Positions 23,950 to 35,372 of a stretch of 64,000 nt of DNA are shown here, one piece after another (positions within the stretch are counted from its first letter, which is position 1; every line of letters starts with the position of its first letter). The notes below the pieces were generated by a model. That model saw only the letters and a list, made by a program, of their open reading frames with translations. It had not been told where the DNA came from and did no database searches. The translations under genes and the position numbers were made by a program. Source of the stretch: Zygnema cylindricum (Eukaryota > Streptophyta > Zygnematophyceae > Zygnematales > Zygnemataceae); the NCBI GenBank assembly GCA_037447655.1, contig JBBHKE010002632.1, positions 496,477 through 560,476 on the forward strand, given 5' to 3'.

Positions 23950-26900
23950 TTCTTGAGTGATTCTTATTTGACATCGTGAGGGCTAATACGTCGAGAGCAA
24001 CTAGTGATGCTCTAGCTGTCACAAAGCAAAAAGTTACAAGTTCTACCTCAAGAATACTTGTCTTCAATTGCACGGAATATATCAACTGGGCAAATACGGT
24101 AGAGTTGTATTTTATCAATATTAACCACATAGAAGTTTTGGAGGTATCTCTAGATCAGATGCCAGATGTAACGCATATTCAATCGAGTAACGCGTCAAAA
24201 AAATTTAGTTATTTGGACGAACTAACGTTTAGAACCAAATTTTGGCGATTGGTAAAATTAGGGGTTAAAGGTACTTTGTTACTATTGCGAACACTACCGG
24301 TAGAAAATGATTGATTAGTTGGGCAATTTCCCAATGATCCACAAACACTATTGTTAATAAGAGGGCTACCTAATGAATATAAATGAGACTTTGAAAAATT
24401 GACATAACAAGCACAAAGTGACTAAATCTAGCAATATTACTTTAGCTAGGCTTAGACGAAGAGTCTAGACAAGAGGATCTAAAAGGAACTAGGATAGTTG
24501 AAGCTTACAATACGCAGAACTTCAAAAAAGAGCAGATTCAAAGTAATCAGAATCAGGTATCCTTGTAGACGTGACATTTGTTATTTGTGTAACGAGAAAG
24601 GGCACGGCTATATGAGCTACCCTGATTACAAAAATGCATATGAAACTAAAACCTTTAGACCGTGATGGTTCATCTGGAACCCTAAGTCTGAAAGCCTTCA
24701 AAGACATCGACTCTCTCCTCAAAAATGACGAGAAAGAAAGAGGACGTCGTCAAGTTCCCATGTCCACTGAAAAATAACTTTTTCCACTCTCTAACACAAG
24801 AGAAACTGTATATGGTTGGGTAATGGACATAGGTGCATCTTGGCACATGTCTTCCAACAAGGCATACTTCGACAATCTCCAAAACTATTTCTTCAAGAAA
24901 CATTCGCTATGCAGATTCGAATAATTGTCATGAGATGTGAGGGTTTATGATCTGCAAGATTGACTAATATAAAAGCTTCTGTGAGATTATTTTTTGTTGT
25001 GAACATTTTTGTTAGCACTATGTCTGCGATATTTAACCAGGAGCATTTGCATAGCATTCACTCACAACTTTGGCAAGTCACATATCTGAGACTCTCCAAA
25101 GGTTGTGAATGAAACCTTGTCAATTTGAAATGTGTATGTAATAGTGCACATAGTTGTAGTAAGTGCCTCTATTTCCGTGTAAGTTGGGTTCGTGACATCT
25201 AACAAAACCCTTAATAACTGTGGTACTTATTAGTAGTTTGTTTCATTTTACTTACTATGGCAAAACTAGCTCCAACTGCACCAAGTGTGATAGAACAACT
25301 ACTACCACCAGCATTTTGATATAAGTATTCACTAAGTAGTTGAACAAAAGGGATTCAAAGAAAACCTTGCGTAAGGGAAACGAAGCTACCCGAGGCTATT
25401 GCAACGAATGCACCACGACACTTGGATTGTCCATGGATGGATGAGGGTCATGACGAACCCTCATGACCACAAGTTCTGGGCACTGAGTAGCATTTGAGTT
25501 TTGAGACCTTGGGTAGCATCTAATGAATACAACCTAGGTAGAGGTGAGACATTTCCTTCTCGTCCTTGACACTTTTCGTAGGACATTGCATGATGATTTC
25601 TCTTCAACAGGATCCGTCTATTCGGTAGAGCGTAACACAAATTTAGTTATGAACCGACATCCGAATGTCAAGATCAATACAAGCCTGTTGTGCGATCAAA
25701 GGTGCCATAGAAAGACTGGCACAGTCACCCTTCGTCTTCACTAACTAAATAAACTTGAAGGTTTCATAGTAAACCCTGCATAAGCGAAGCTAACCAAAAA
25801 GGGACTCAACACCTAGTTGTGTGAAGAGGCCCAAAACTATGCAATTAATATCGAAAACCACGTTAGCTGAAAAAATTATCAATCGTACGAATCCTAATAA
25901 GGTGTGGTGTGATAACAAAACCAATGTTAGTAACTTTAGAGTTTTTGGCAACAAATTTTGTTTTTTAGATAATCATTCTAAGAAATGGAAGATGGATTCA
26001 AAATGAGCAAAAACGATACTTGTAAGTTTCGATGATCACACAAAACTTTACAATGTGTATGATTTGATATATAAAGAGTTTGTTCAATAATGAAGGAAAA
26101 GTAGCCCACATTTTTGTAAATTCACCTATAGCAAAAAATGTTCTACACAAGAAAACTTTAATAGAGATGGAACTAATAGTAACAAAATGAAAAAAGGGAA
26201 AGATTAACACTCAACCATGTAATCTGACCTCAGCTTTTCCTGGTGGAAGGACAATGAGCTCTAGAAATTGATACCTTTATCCGCATATAATTTCTTTGAC
26301 CAAACGAATGCACCTTCAACCTTTCAAAAAGTTATAAAATGTAAAGAAGGAGATTGGTAGCGGCAATCAATGATGAAATGGCTTCCTCACCAAAAGCACA
26401 ATCATGAGAATTAGTGAAATTGCCTAAAGGACGGAAATATGTCGGATGCAAGTAGGTGCTCAAACTTTAATTGAATTCGGATAATACTACAGAAAAACAT
26501 AAAACAAGCCTGTTTGATAAAGGTTACACAAGAAAAAATGGACCATGAAGAAAATTTTCTCCAGTAGGGAGGTTGACATCAAATAGATTTCTTTCTGCAA
26601 GGGGATATTCAAATTCAACAAATGGACATACTCTACACTTTCATATGGAGGACTAGAAAATAAATTTGAAACGAGAAACCAAAAGGATTTTAGAAAGGAT
26701 GAATATAACCCGGTTTGTAAGCTCATTAAGTCAGTATATGGTTTGAAACAAGGTCCAAAACAACGAATTGCAAAATTAGATAAAAGATTTATTGAACTAT
26801 GATATACTAAAATCAGTTCAGATCACTTGGCGTGCGTTTAAAATCTACATGATAGGAGTGGAATCATTTACATAGTTGTATACGTAGATGACTTATCTTC

Positions 26901-27760
26901 ATAATTAAGTCAATCTTGGGCATTAAGGCTCTAAAAATTGCGATGAGTGAGGAAGTTGAGATGAAATAAAAAAGGGAGACTCGTTTTATTCTGGGAATTG
27001 AAGTAGAGAGATAGAGCTAACAAAAAGGACACAATTACCGAAAAAGTGGCAATAGGTAACGTGTAAGAAAAGTTTGACTTTTCCCAAACAAATGGTGGTT
27101 CTACTCCTTTCGGTATTCGAACTGGATTTACTCATAAAGACGATGATAGTATTATGTTTGTAGAAGACGAAGCACATATGGAAAGAAAGGCCTTTATGCT
27201 TACTACGCCATATACAAAAATAGCGGACACCTTCATAACTTCACGAACTGTACAAGGCCACATGTAGCTGTGGTTGTTGGAGCTTTGAGGAAAATTCTTA
27301 ACAATACGAGAAAAGGAAATAGGGAAAAAAACAAATGTCCTAAGGTATTTTATCAACACTCGGAATATGTGAGGCTTCATGTCAGGAAGGAAAACATCTC
27401 AACAACTAAATGCAGTGAAGCCATCTACAGCGACATTCCCGATTGATGATCAACTTTTTAATATATTGTGACAGTGGAAAATAGTGGATGTTACTTGAGC
27501 AACAAGCTACAAAAACCTATGTCACAGTCAAAGATGGAGTCTGAATATGTAGCAATCAGCTCAAGTGTCACAAAAGTAATTTGGGTGAATTTAATTCTTC
27601 AAAAGTGGGGCTTAAATAAACTTAGATGAACGTGCAAGGAATCTTTTGTAACAATCAAGTCTCAGCCAGCTCCAAACAACATTGTAAGAGCAAGCATTTG
27701 ACCTTTGGCTGAGATTTGTCTAAGAAAAAGTACAAAAAAAATCTTTAAACAGAGTAAGTT
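23950..27760 (+). pseudogene. Decayed Ty1/copia gag-pol (element D)
   Basis: Plus strand, domains in normal copia order. Gag is at 23976-24400 (F-N-C-T-E-Y-I-N-W-A-N-T-V-E). A knuckle relic C-Y-L-C-N-E-K-G-H-G lies near 24578. The protease site W-V-M-D-I-G-A-S-W-H-M-S is near 24818, with D-I-G for D-S-G. The integrase end (T-T-L-A-E-K-I-I-N-R and F-R-V-F-G-N-K-F) lies at about 25850-25985. RT has V-Y-G-L-K-Q (near 26740) and Y-V-D-D-L (near 26880). RNase H keeps E-Y-V-A-I-S-S-S near 27545. The end of pol reads S-K-H-L-T-F near 27690. Many stops and frameshifts. It is more diverged from elements A-C than they are from one another. Confidence 0.75.
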
Positions 27761-28340
27761 CTTCGACAACGCTCTGCCCGCCCCTAAGTTGATGTATTGT
27801 ATAAAAAATGTGTATTAAGAAGTTTGCCCTCTGCGACTAAGGGTTGCCAACCGTTTAAGATAATCACCAAGCAATCCTCAAAGTGCACTTTGTCAATCGT
27901 GGGAGCAAAAGAAAATCACATAATTGTACCAAAAAAAATCGATCATGTTCCACGACACACATGAGGATTTCATCAATAATTCACAAGGAAATGAACTGTA
28001 ACCATGCATGTACCCGATCTCTTTTGTTTGGTTTTTTGTGCACAACATCCATCCCCCCTCCCACATTTCACTCACAAGAATCTCAACGCGGTGAGGTTCC
28101 CAATCGCTGGCGAGATGCTTCCCCCCCTTTTTTGATTTGCCACATTTCTACACCGTCCACCCCGCGCAAGTCGTTAAACAGTATCCACTTATTTTCTCTC
28201 TTCACCCCCCTTTCTTTCCCTCTCCAAAAGATTTCCCACATTGTCACTCAACCAAACCGCTCTTCCCCTCTCGTACAAACCAATTTGAACTATCAACGAC
28301 TCGCACATTATTCTTCTACAATTTATTTATTGCATATTTG

Positions 28341-28966
28341 TTATTTTATATATATTATTTTTTTCTTGCATATTCTTTTACACCCTCCCCCACCTTCTCT
28401 CCTTGTACATATCCCAAAGAGTTTCCTGCACCTGCTTTGAGTTTTAGTGCGAAACATCGAGAGAGAGGAGGGCCAGGGGCGAGAGGGAGGGAGGGAGAAA
28501 AGGAGCGGATGGGCCGGGGGCGAGAGGGAGGGAGGGAGAGAAGGAGCGGATCTGTCGCGGCAAATGAGTGCACGCAGCAACGACTACTCACATCGAAAAC
28601 ACGCCCCGGCGTCGTCGCATGTGAAGGCTGTCAGCGCCCAGCCATTGGAGAGGTCGCCCCGCGTCGTAACATGCGATCGCGGGAAAGTCCGTCTTGTTCA
28701 CCAACGCCGCCTTCACAACCTCCAGAACCGCCTCTGCAGTACGGACAGTACGGACAGTACGGACACACGCGTTTGAGGAGCAGATTGGAACCAGCCTTCG
28801 CACGTGTGGAAATATGGAATGGATAGGGAAATAAAAGGGAAATGAGGGTCAAAGGAGGGAAGAGCTTACTGTCTTGCTTCGCCATGGGTCCGGCGTAGGA
28901 TCCCATTACAAGTGCCACGTGGCACGCAAAGGCCAAAAATATGAAGGTAATTGTGGTGGCAGCCAT
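28341..28966 (-). CDS. Predicted small secreted cysteine-containing protein, three exons
   Basis: Minus strand. Exon 1 is 28966-28870 (ATG, then a hydrophobic signal-peptide-like segment M-A-A-T-T-I-T-F-I-F-L-A-F-A-C-H-V-A-L-V), donor A|GTAAGC. Exon 2 is 28733-28592 (acceptor TACTGCAG), donor AT|GTGAGT. Exon 3 is 28431-28341 (acceptor AAAGCAG), TAA stop. Junction phases 1 and 2 are consistent, giving about 109 residues. The mature part has a segment V-L-E-V-V-K-A-A-L-V-N-K-T-D-F-P-A-I-A that loosely recalls plant LRR N-terminal caps. The end has C-x6-C-x8-C-x3-C and many Lys/Arg. If exon 2 is not spliced it ends at TGA 28590-28588. No family is recognised; the model rests on splice signals and phase only. 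Confidence 0.4.
28470..28551 (+). repeat. 41-bp G-rich tandem duplication
   Basis: Two units starting GGGCC at 28470 and 28511, each containing GAGGGAGGGAGGGAGA. The plus strand could form a G-quadruplex. It lies in predicted intron 2 of the minus-strand gene at 28341-28966, where it supplies a pyrimidine tract. Confidence 0.85.
28738..28768. repeat. 10-bp tandem repeat at a splice acceptor
   Basis: Three AGTACGGAC-type units. On the minus strand they form the pyrimidine-containing run directly before the predicted acceptor TACTGCAG of the gene at 28341-28966. Confidence 0.7.
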
Positions 28967-29114
28967 GGCTAGGAGCTCGCCACGTAACAAGGAGACAATG
29001 TTGGGTAAAGGGAGCTTTGGCTAGAAAGGACGAAGGCTGCCAAAGGAGAGTTAGGGATGTGGAAAACCGTCTGTTCCTTTTTCTTCTTCGGAGGTACGGA
29101 CCGCGAGGGGAAAC

Positions 29115-29515
29115 GGAATCTGACGCGCGATCTTCCGAACCGTAATTTACGGAGGAGGACGTGGACTGTAGCTGTCCGTACGACTTTCAATGACGTAGAT
29201 GCTGATTCTTTTGCCGGTATTATCTCCCTCCAAACTGTAACTGTCATTCGAACATGTCTTTTGTACGATCTTTCGATTGCTTACTATTTGTCTGCCGGAA
29301 GGTAATGATCGTCGCCGACAATTGCCGTAAAGAATCTGACGAGCGATCTTCCCGGACCGTATTTTACGGAGGACAACGTGGACTGTAGCTGTCCGTACAA
29401 TTTTCAACGTAGATGCCGATTGTTTCGCCGATATTTTCCTTCGATCACACGTGCGAAAGACCATCCTCGGTCGCAAAAGAATCTAGCGAGCGATCTTGTT
29501 AACCGTCTTTTGTGA
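29115..29515. repeat. Diverged 217-bp direct repeat
   Basis: GAATCTGACG(C/A)GCGATCTTCC starts units at 29115 and 29332. Both continue through ACGTGGACTGTAGCTGTCCG and a TAGATGC(T/C)GATT block. A third, truncated unit starts at 29479. Non-coding. Confidence 0.75.
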
Positions 29516-29595
29516 AGTTACAATTTTCGCATTAATAGGGTCGGTGTGGAATGTACAGAATAGTACGAGATTTTACGGAAGTACTATTTGCCTTG

Positions 29596-29662
29596 CCGAA
29601 ATTAATGTACGGATTACCGGAAATTAATGTACAGATTGCCGGAAATTAATGTACGGATTGCC
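29596..29662. repeat. 22-bp tandem repeat, three units
   Basis: CCGGAAATTAATGTACGGAT-type units at 29596, 29617 and 29639. They differ from one another at one or two bases. Confidence 0.85.
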
Positions 29663-30143
29663 GACTAGTGACGTTTTTCGCAGAGTCATCATATCCAAAC
29701 GAAATAGATTCTATTTTCAAAAACGCGATGGCAGGACCATGAAGTACAAGCCGTGGTTGTCACTAAAAAGAATCCAAATGCAGTCGATCCAAATGTTTAT
29801 CGAGTGTGCGAATAACAAACTCTCCAGCCTGGCAGCTTTGATTGGCAGGAAAGCTGGAAGATTTGCCGGCAGCTTACAAGTCGGGACTCGGGAGGGAGCG
29901 GCCGGGGTATGGTACAGTACTGTACTGTACATGTGCCATAAACCCTAAACGGCCACCTTCTCTATGTCGTACTAAATTTATGAAAAAACAACATTACAAA
30001 AAATCCAGCCTAGATTCTCCGGATGTCCGGAGTTAGTTTTGGCCGTTGGATGACGTGTACGCATTCATCCGCAAAGCCATCGCTTATTCGGTTTTGTATT
30101 TGTTCTTAAGCTACGAGCCTCGGGGAGGTGACTGGTCAACCAA

Positions 30144-30357
30144 CCGTGTATCGCTATTTGCGCTAAAGTTTTTCGCCACTTAAAACATATTTTCTCCGTA
30201 CACACTTGTCGGATTATTGATCCGACGGCTGGGATTGAAAAGTAAGATTCTCAGCTTCCTTTGATTGGCGGTCTCAAACTGAAAATCGGACAATTGTATA
30301 CGGAGAAAATATTTTTGAATTGACGTAAAAATTAGTAACACTAATAGAGATACTCGG
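30144..30357. mobile_element. MITE copy 2
   Basis: Same architecture as 15099-15313. The outer repeat (CCGTGTATCGCTATT, inverse near 30357) is diverged. The inner inverted repeat is clear: ACATATTTTCTCCGTACACA at 30186 pairs with TGTATACGGAGAAAATATTT near 30294. TA flanks are not preserved here. Confidence 0.65.
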
Positions 30358-30442
30358 TTTACTGTACATACCATGTTAAATCACTACACGTGGATGATAA
30401 CAAAACGTGACGTTGTGTCACATGACCTCCCACCGCACAGTA

Positions 30443-30663
30443 CACCGTGAGTCGCTATTAGTGTTAATGTTCTTTTTGACACTTAAAACATCTTTTCTCA
30501 GTACACACGTGTCGGATAGCGGATCTGACGGTTGCGATTGAACGGTAAGATTCTCAGCTTTCGATTGGCGGTCTCAAATTGACAATAGAATAAGTGTGTA
30601 CAAAGATAAAATGTTTTGATTGGTGAAAAAGTTTTTAAACTTTTACTGTAGCGATATAAGGTG
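30443..30663. mobile_element. MITE copy 3, TA target duplication
   Basis: 221 bp flanked by TA (30441-30442 and 30664-30665). Outer ends CACCGTGAGTCGCTATTAG and the inverse of AGCGATATAAGGTG. It shares the internal block GTAAGATTCTCAGCTT with copies 1 and 2. Confidence 0.75.
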
Positions 30664-30669
30664 TACTGT

Positions 30670-33600
30670 TGTTGCAAAAATCGCACAGGTCATGCGCCTT
30701 CGGACACGTGGACGCCAGATCGCCAAAATCCAATCGAAAATCTTTTCAAAAATATTTTACGTAACGCTCTTTCTGCCATCCTTTCAGCTTCTCTCTCTTC
30801 CTGCCGTTCCTTGTAGGGATTGAATTGAAGTACATAGAGTACGGATGGAATATCTAAAACGCCAGCGCACTATTATATATGTACGGATGGCGTTGCACCA
30901 GAATATTCGGAGATTCCTCGCAAAAACTTACAATGTGCCGCGACCCGGTATTTCAGAGGACAGGTGTCACAGTCTTATTTTAATTGAGTGACAGGGAGGT
31001 CGCACGCTGTCATCAGCTGTCAGAGGACAATTGCCGGCAGCGCCGTCTTAGTGACGTAAGCAACTGACAAGCATCGGCCGGAAAAAGATGGTACTTTTTC
31101 CGTACACTTTGGCAATTTAGCTACGGGAAGCGGATTTTATTTTTCTGCGTATAATAAAATAAAATACGTGTAAATTAAATATTTTTCGTGGCGAAAAGGC
31201 GACAAAGGCAGTTTCCCTCTGATGGACAACGAGTGGCCGGATCATGAAATCCGATGCAGTTTTGTCCTTTTCTGGCCGTGTTGCTCAATGCATTTCGTTT
31301 GTTTTGTTGCAAGGGTGTTTGTCTTTCTTTCCTTCGTCGCACCTGTTGCTGTACGGACAGCCTGGATGGGCAAGCCGAACTGCGAGGCGATTTTCTTTAA
31401 AATTTGTCGTTTTCTGATGTTTTTTGTTCCCATTAAATTTTATGCGGGGCGGGCATTTTAATGCTTCTGTAACCAGAGACGGAGAAAGAAACCGTACTGA
31501 ACGGTACTAAACCGTACTATTTTCACACGTACCTTCCGTCAACAAAAGTACGGTTCTTGAGTAAAACGGCGAAAATATTTTTGAGGGTGCGAGTAACAAT
31601 GTCACGAAAATATTCCGCACTTTTTTTTTAGCGGACGTTTGTCACGTAATTTTAAGATGCCCAAAATTTATGGCATCTCAAAAGGGCGTACCCGTACGGA
31701 AAAAGAAGGTCGTCCTTCGATGATTCTTTGCATGCCCATACATGGTACGCAAATGAACAATTTACATTGCAATTGGTCGGTGTTAAAAATCTTTGTCGAT
31801 TTTCAATATACGGTCATTATCCACGTGGAACCTCTCAAAGCTAAGCACTCATGCGGAAGCTTGTTTACTGTTTACATTAACAACGCGATGGCCGCTGGTC
31901 CAAAATCCCATAACAACTTATGTTTCCGTACAATTATGAAAACCTTTCGATGGAACTTATATCGAAGGGTGTGTTCCCATGTAACCGTAACTTAGTTTTA
32001 TTGCTTTGTTTTTTAGTGAAGATTTTTTGTACTACACCGTGAATCGTTATTAGCGTACTGTACGCTATATCGGTACCCCGAAATTTTGACATTGATACAC
32101 GACATACAGTGATTGAATCTAATTTATCTTTGACATTAAATACGGTATTTGTAAATTAGCGTCAATGGTATTACCGTACTGGATTCATGAATAGTGTGGT
32201 GTACGGAAGTAGTTTGTTCGTACAACATTGTACTTTTTTACCGAAATCCATACGGAAATTGTGGTTATCTTATGTCGGCCGCATACATAGCTGCGCTTAC
32301 AATAGTTGTGGAGTCGAGTTTGCAAAATAAACGTTCGCATACATTCAGACATTCGTTTTTGTGTGTTATAGTGTGAACCAATAACACGTGCACATGGTAA
32401 AACCTGTCCATGTTACGTAAGCGTAATGTTGCGTACTTACACATGTCCATGGTCGCGTTAGAGTTAAGTCTAATACATTGCCGTTTTAACTCTATTTGAG
32501 ATATTGCAAAATTAATAGAGTATATATTTACACTATTACAGGGTCAAAAAGAGACATAACCGTAATACGGACCTTTAAACCAAAGAGACGCTTATTAGAG
32601 TTAAGTTTGATCCTAAAATGGGTAATGCTTCACAAAACGACAACAAATTACTGTCACATTGTAAAAATATTAGAGTAAAGTTACAAAATTTAGGATTGAA
32701 GAAAAGCAACGCCTAGAAAACGGCAATTAATATCAAACCAACGGCAAATGCGGAGAGAACACAAAAAATAGATTTTGTGTTCTGACTAATCCCAACCACA
32801 TCTTCGTCCTCTGGTGGGTGAATTCAGAATCTTGCAGAGCCATTTTCACATGACGTCGCCATTTTTTCGACAAGATACGGATCGTCTCCCCGCAGCCTCG
32901 CTGAGTCTCGCAACATCCATCGACTCCATACCTCTTTTTAGGGTTTACAGCAGTATTAGGGTACACAACAATTTGCCGAAACAACAAGAGGAATCACGCC
33001 ATTACCGTCACTATAAATTATAGGGTTTATGAACGGTTTTTGGGTAAGTGCGCATTTCACCATGTTTTTTCATATTTTTCGCACCCTCTACCTTATTATT
33101 CTTCCTCCTTTTTCATTCTCTATCTCTTTTTATCCCGTTTACCTTTTCATTTTGGCATTGTCTATCTCTCACATTCTTTCCCACTTCATTTGCTTACCTT
33201 TCTCCCTCACTCTGTTCTCCCCTCTCTCTCTCACTCATTTTGTCCCATACCCTTTCTTTAATCTTCTCTCTCATTCCCTTCTTCTCACTCTTGCGTCTCT
33301 CTCTATCCGTCATATTTCTCGTTTTATTTGTTGAGCCCATATACCCCCTACTAATCCGTTATCTTCCTCTCTCTTTCGTATGTAAAACTGTCATCTTTGA
33401 TCAACTTCTATTTGACGGCCGTTGTATTGGGGAGCATCCTACGGCAACATGTGATCGTAGGGAAGAAAAAAGCATCATTTTGAAGGTGTTGGACAGGATG
33501 AAAGTTTCGAGAGTAAACCTTGAGGAGCTTTGCATAGATCTGTATTTGTCGTCACCGATCGTTGCTAATTAGTTAGTGTGTGTAATATTACCAAATTGTT

Positions 33601-34190
33601 AAATTATTTTTAAGGGGATTTCCGAGCTAGAGGTAGAAACAATAAGAATTATGTTAGAACATAGAGCTTTGTTGAATATTGTAGATTAATAGGCTTATAT
33701 TTTTGTTTTAGTTTAACGTTGTGAAAACGATATCATCGTGAAATATACAAATTTTGTAATTTTTTTCCCATTGTTGTTAATCAATGATTATATTAGTGTC
33801 AACTAAGTATATATATTTTTATTAAAAATGTGTTTTTTTACTTTCTTTCATGTCGTGCCGATGAATTTTTCGCATTGGAATATATTAAATCTCGGTGTCT
33901 TTTCGTTTGTGTATCATCTGTATATGTTGAAAATATGCATTATTCTTTCTTATCACCGCGTATATTACTTGAACTTTGCTTTTCCTACATGGAAGATTTT
34001 GCTTTCACCATTCAATCCAGTTTTTATGGTTTCAGCCTTGTCAAAATTGATATTTTTGCCATGGTAAAAACCTTCTTACTTGTTCAAAGCTTTAATAATA
34101 TCCACCTAATATGTAAACTGACGGTTCACGGACCAGCGACGAACCAAACTCGCAGCTGTAAAGCCATGCGAACAGAGAAACAACGCTACA
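30670..34190. other. No recognisable gene
   Basis: Scattered GTACGG words and a C/T-rich tract at 33060-33330 whose long open frame is low-complexity. A lone sequence at 32034-32056 (TACACCGTGAATCGTTATTAG) matches the MITE terminus, suggesting a broken MITE end. Confidence 0.5.
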
Positions 34191-34199
34191 ATGAATCCA

Positions 34200-34910
34200 T
34201 GATTTGCATTCAGCGACGAGGCAATGTCTGCTTTGTCGGAGATAATGATGATTCACTTTCGCCGCTGGATTTCCACCCAGCGACAAGACAATCTCTGCTT
34301 TGTCGAAGATGATGCAAAAACTGTTTCAAAGCTGGATTTTCGTCCAGCGACGAGACACTCTGCATCGTCGAAGATGATGCAAAAATTGTTTCAAAGCTGG
34401 ATTTCCATCCAGCGACGAGACACTCTCTGCATCGTCGAAAATGATGCAGAAACTGTTTCGTCGCTGGATTTCTATCCAGTGACGAGACACTCTGCATCGT
34501 CGAAGATGATGCAGAAATTGTTTCAAAACTGGATTTCCGGCCAGCGACGAGACAGCCTCTGCATCGTCGAAGATGATGCAAAAACTGTTTCGTCGCTGGA
34601 TTGCCATCCAGCGACGAGACATCCTGTGCTTTGTCGAAGATGATGCAAAAAAAGTTTCGCCGCTGTATTTCCATCCAGCGACGAGACACTCTGTGCATCG
34701 TCGAAAAATGATGCAGAAACTGTTTCGTCGCTGGATTTCCATCCAGCGACGAGACTGCCTCTGCTTTGTCGAAGATGATGCAGAAGCAATTTCGCTGTTG
34801 GGGTTTCCATCCAGCGACGACATTGTCTCTACATCGTCGAAGATCATGCTGAAGCAGTTTGAAAGCTGGATCTCCATCCAGCGACGAGAAGTTATCGTCG
34901 CTGAAAGGGC
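34200..34910. repeat. Array of about ten 66-bp units with internal hairpins
   Basis: CCAGCGACGAGAC recurs at 34344, 34409, 34476 (variant), 34541, 34606, 34674, 34741, 34808 and 34874, with an earlier variant near 34276. Most junctions contain GCTGGATTTCCATCCAGC, a perfect 7-bp hairpin. Units also contain the near-palindrome GCATCGTCGAAGATGATGC. It lies just beyond the 3' end of the pogo transposase gene. Likely subterminal repeats of that transposon. Confidence 0.85.
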
Positions 34911-34972
34911 AATCATTAACTATGTACGTGAAAATGCTGTAAAAATTATGAACTTCCTACATGGATGATGAA

Positions 34973-34999
34973 TCAGCGACGAAGTATACTCGTCGCTGA
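34973..34999. repeat. CAGCGACGA palindrome
   Basis: CAGCGACGA, seven bases, TCGTCGCTG: a perfect 9-bp inverted repeat. It uses the same CGACGA word as the arrays at 34200-34910 and 39600-39960. Confidence 0.85.
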
Positions 35000-35372
35000 T
35001 TAGTTTAAGGGGTACAATGCAGCAATATATATAATTCCATGCTACATGTATACTCAAATATTTAACACCACATTAACATCATCTCAAGGTAAATACATAA
35101 TAAATTTTATAAATACATCCAATTCACATTAAGCCAAACATGTAAACTTCAAAAATACCGAATTTGTATTATCCCATAATAAAACCATACACACATAAAG
35201 ATTGTTTTTTCCCAAAAAGTGAATTAATACTAAACTTCATGGACCGTCTACATTAATATGCCACGAGTATGACTACTACTCCCGCTATAATTAAACTACC
35301 ATTCTCAAACTAACATTTAAAACAAAAAAAAACAATACGTAGTTATATTCTATCTTTAAAACTCGTTGCCGC

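Noticed and set aside
28588-28803. LRR receptor gene start
   Set aside because: The exon loosely resembles an LRR N-terminal cap, but no leucine-rich repeats follow in any frame; kept only as a small secreted-protein model.
28137-28826. 229-codon plus-strand open frame
   Set aside because: Runs through a C/T-rich tract, the 41-bp G-rich duplication and the antisense of the predicted secreted-protein gene; low complexity, no domain.
33048-33572. 174-codon plus-strand frame
   Set aside because: First half is a translated C/T tract (Phe/Leu/Ser only); second half unrecognised and unsupported.
34200-34910. CRISPR-like array
   Set aside because: Units are contiguous diverged tandem repeats without unique spacers, in a eukaryotic transposon.
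34210-34916. Several long frames on both strands (up to 196 codons)
   Set aside because: They arise from the 66-bp tandem array, whose length is divisible by 3, and encode only the repeat.
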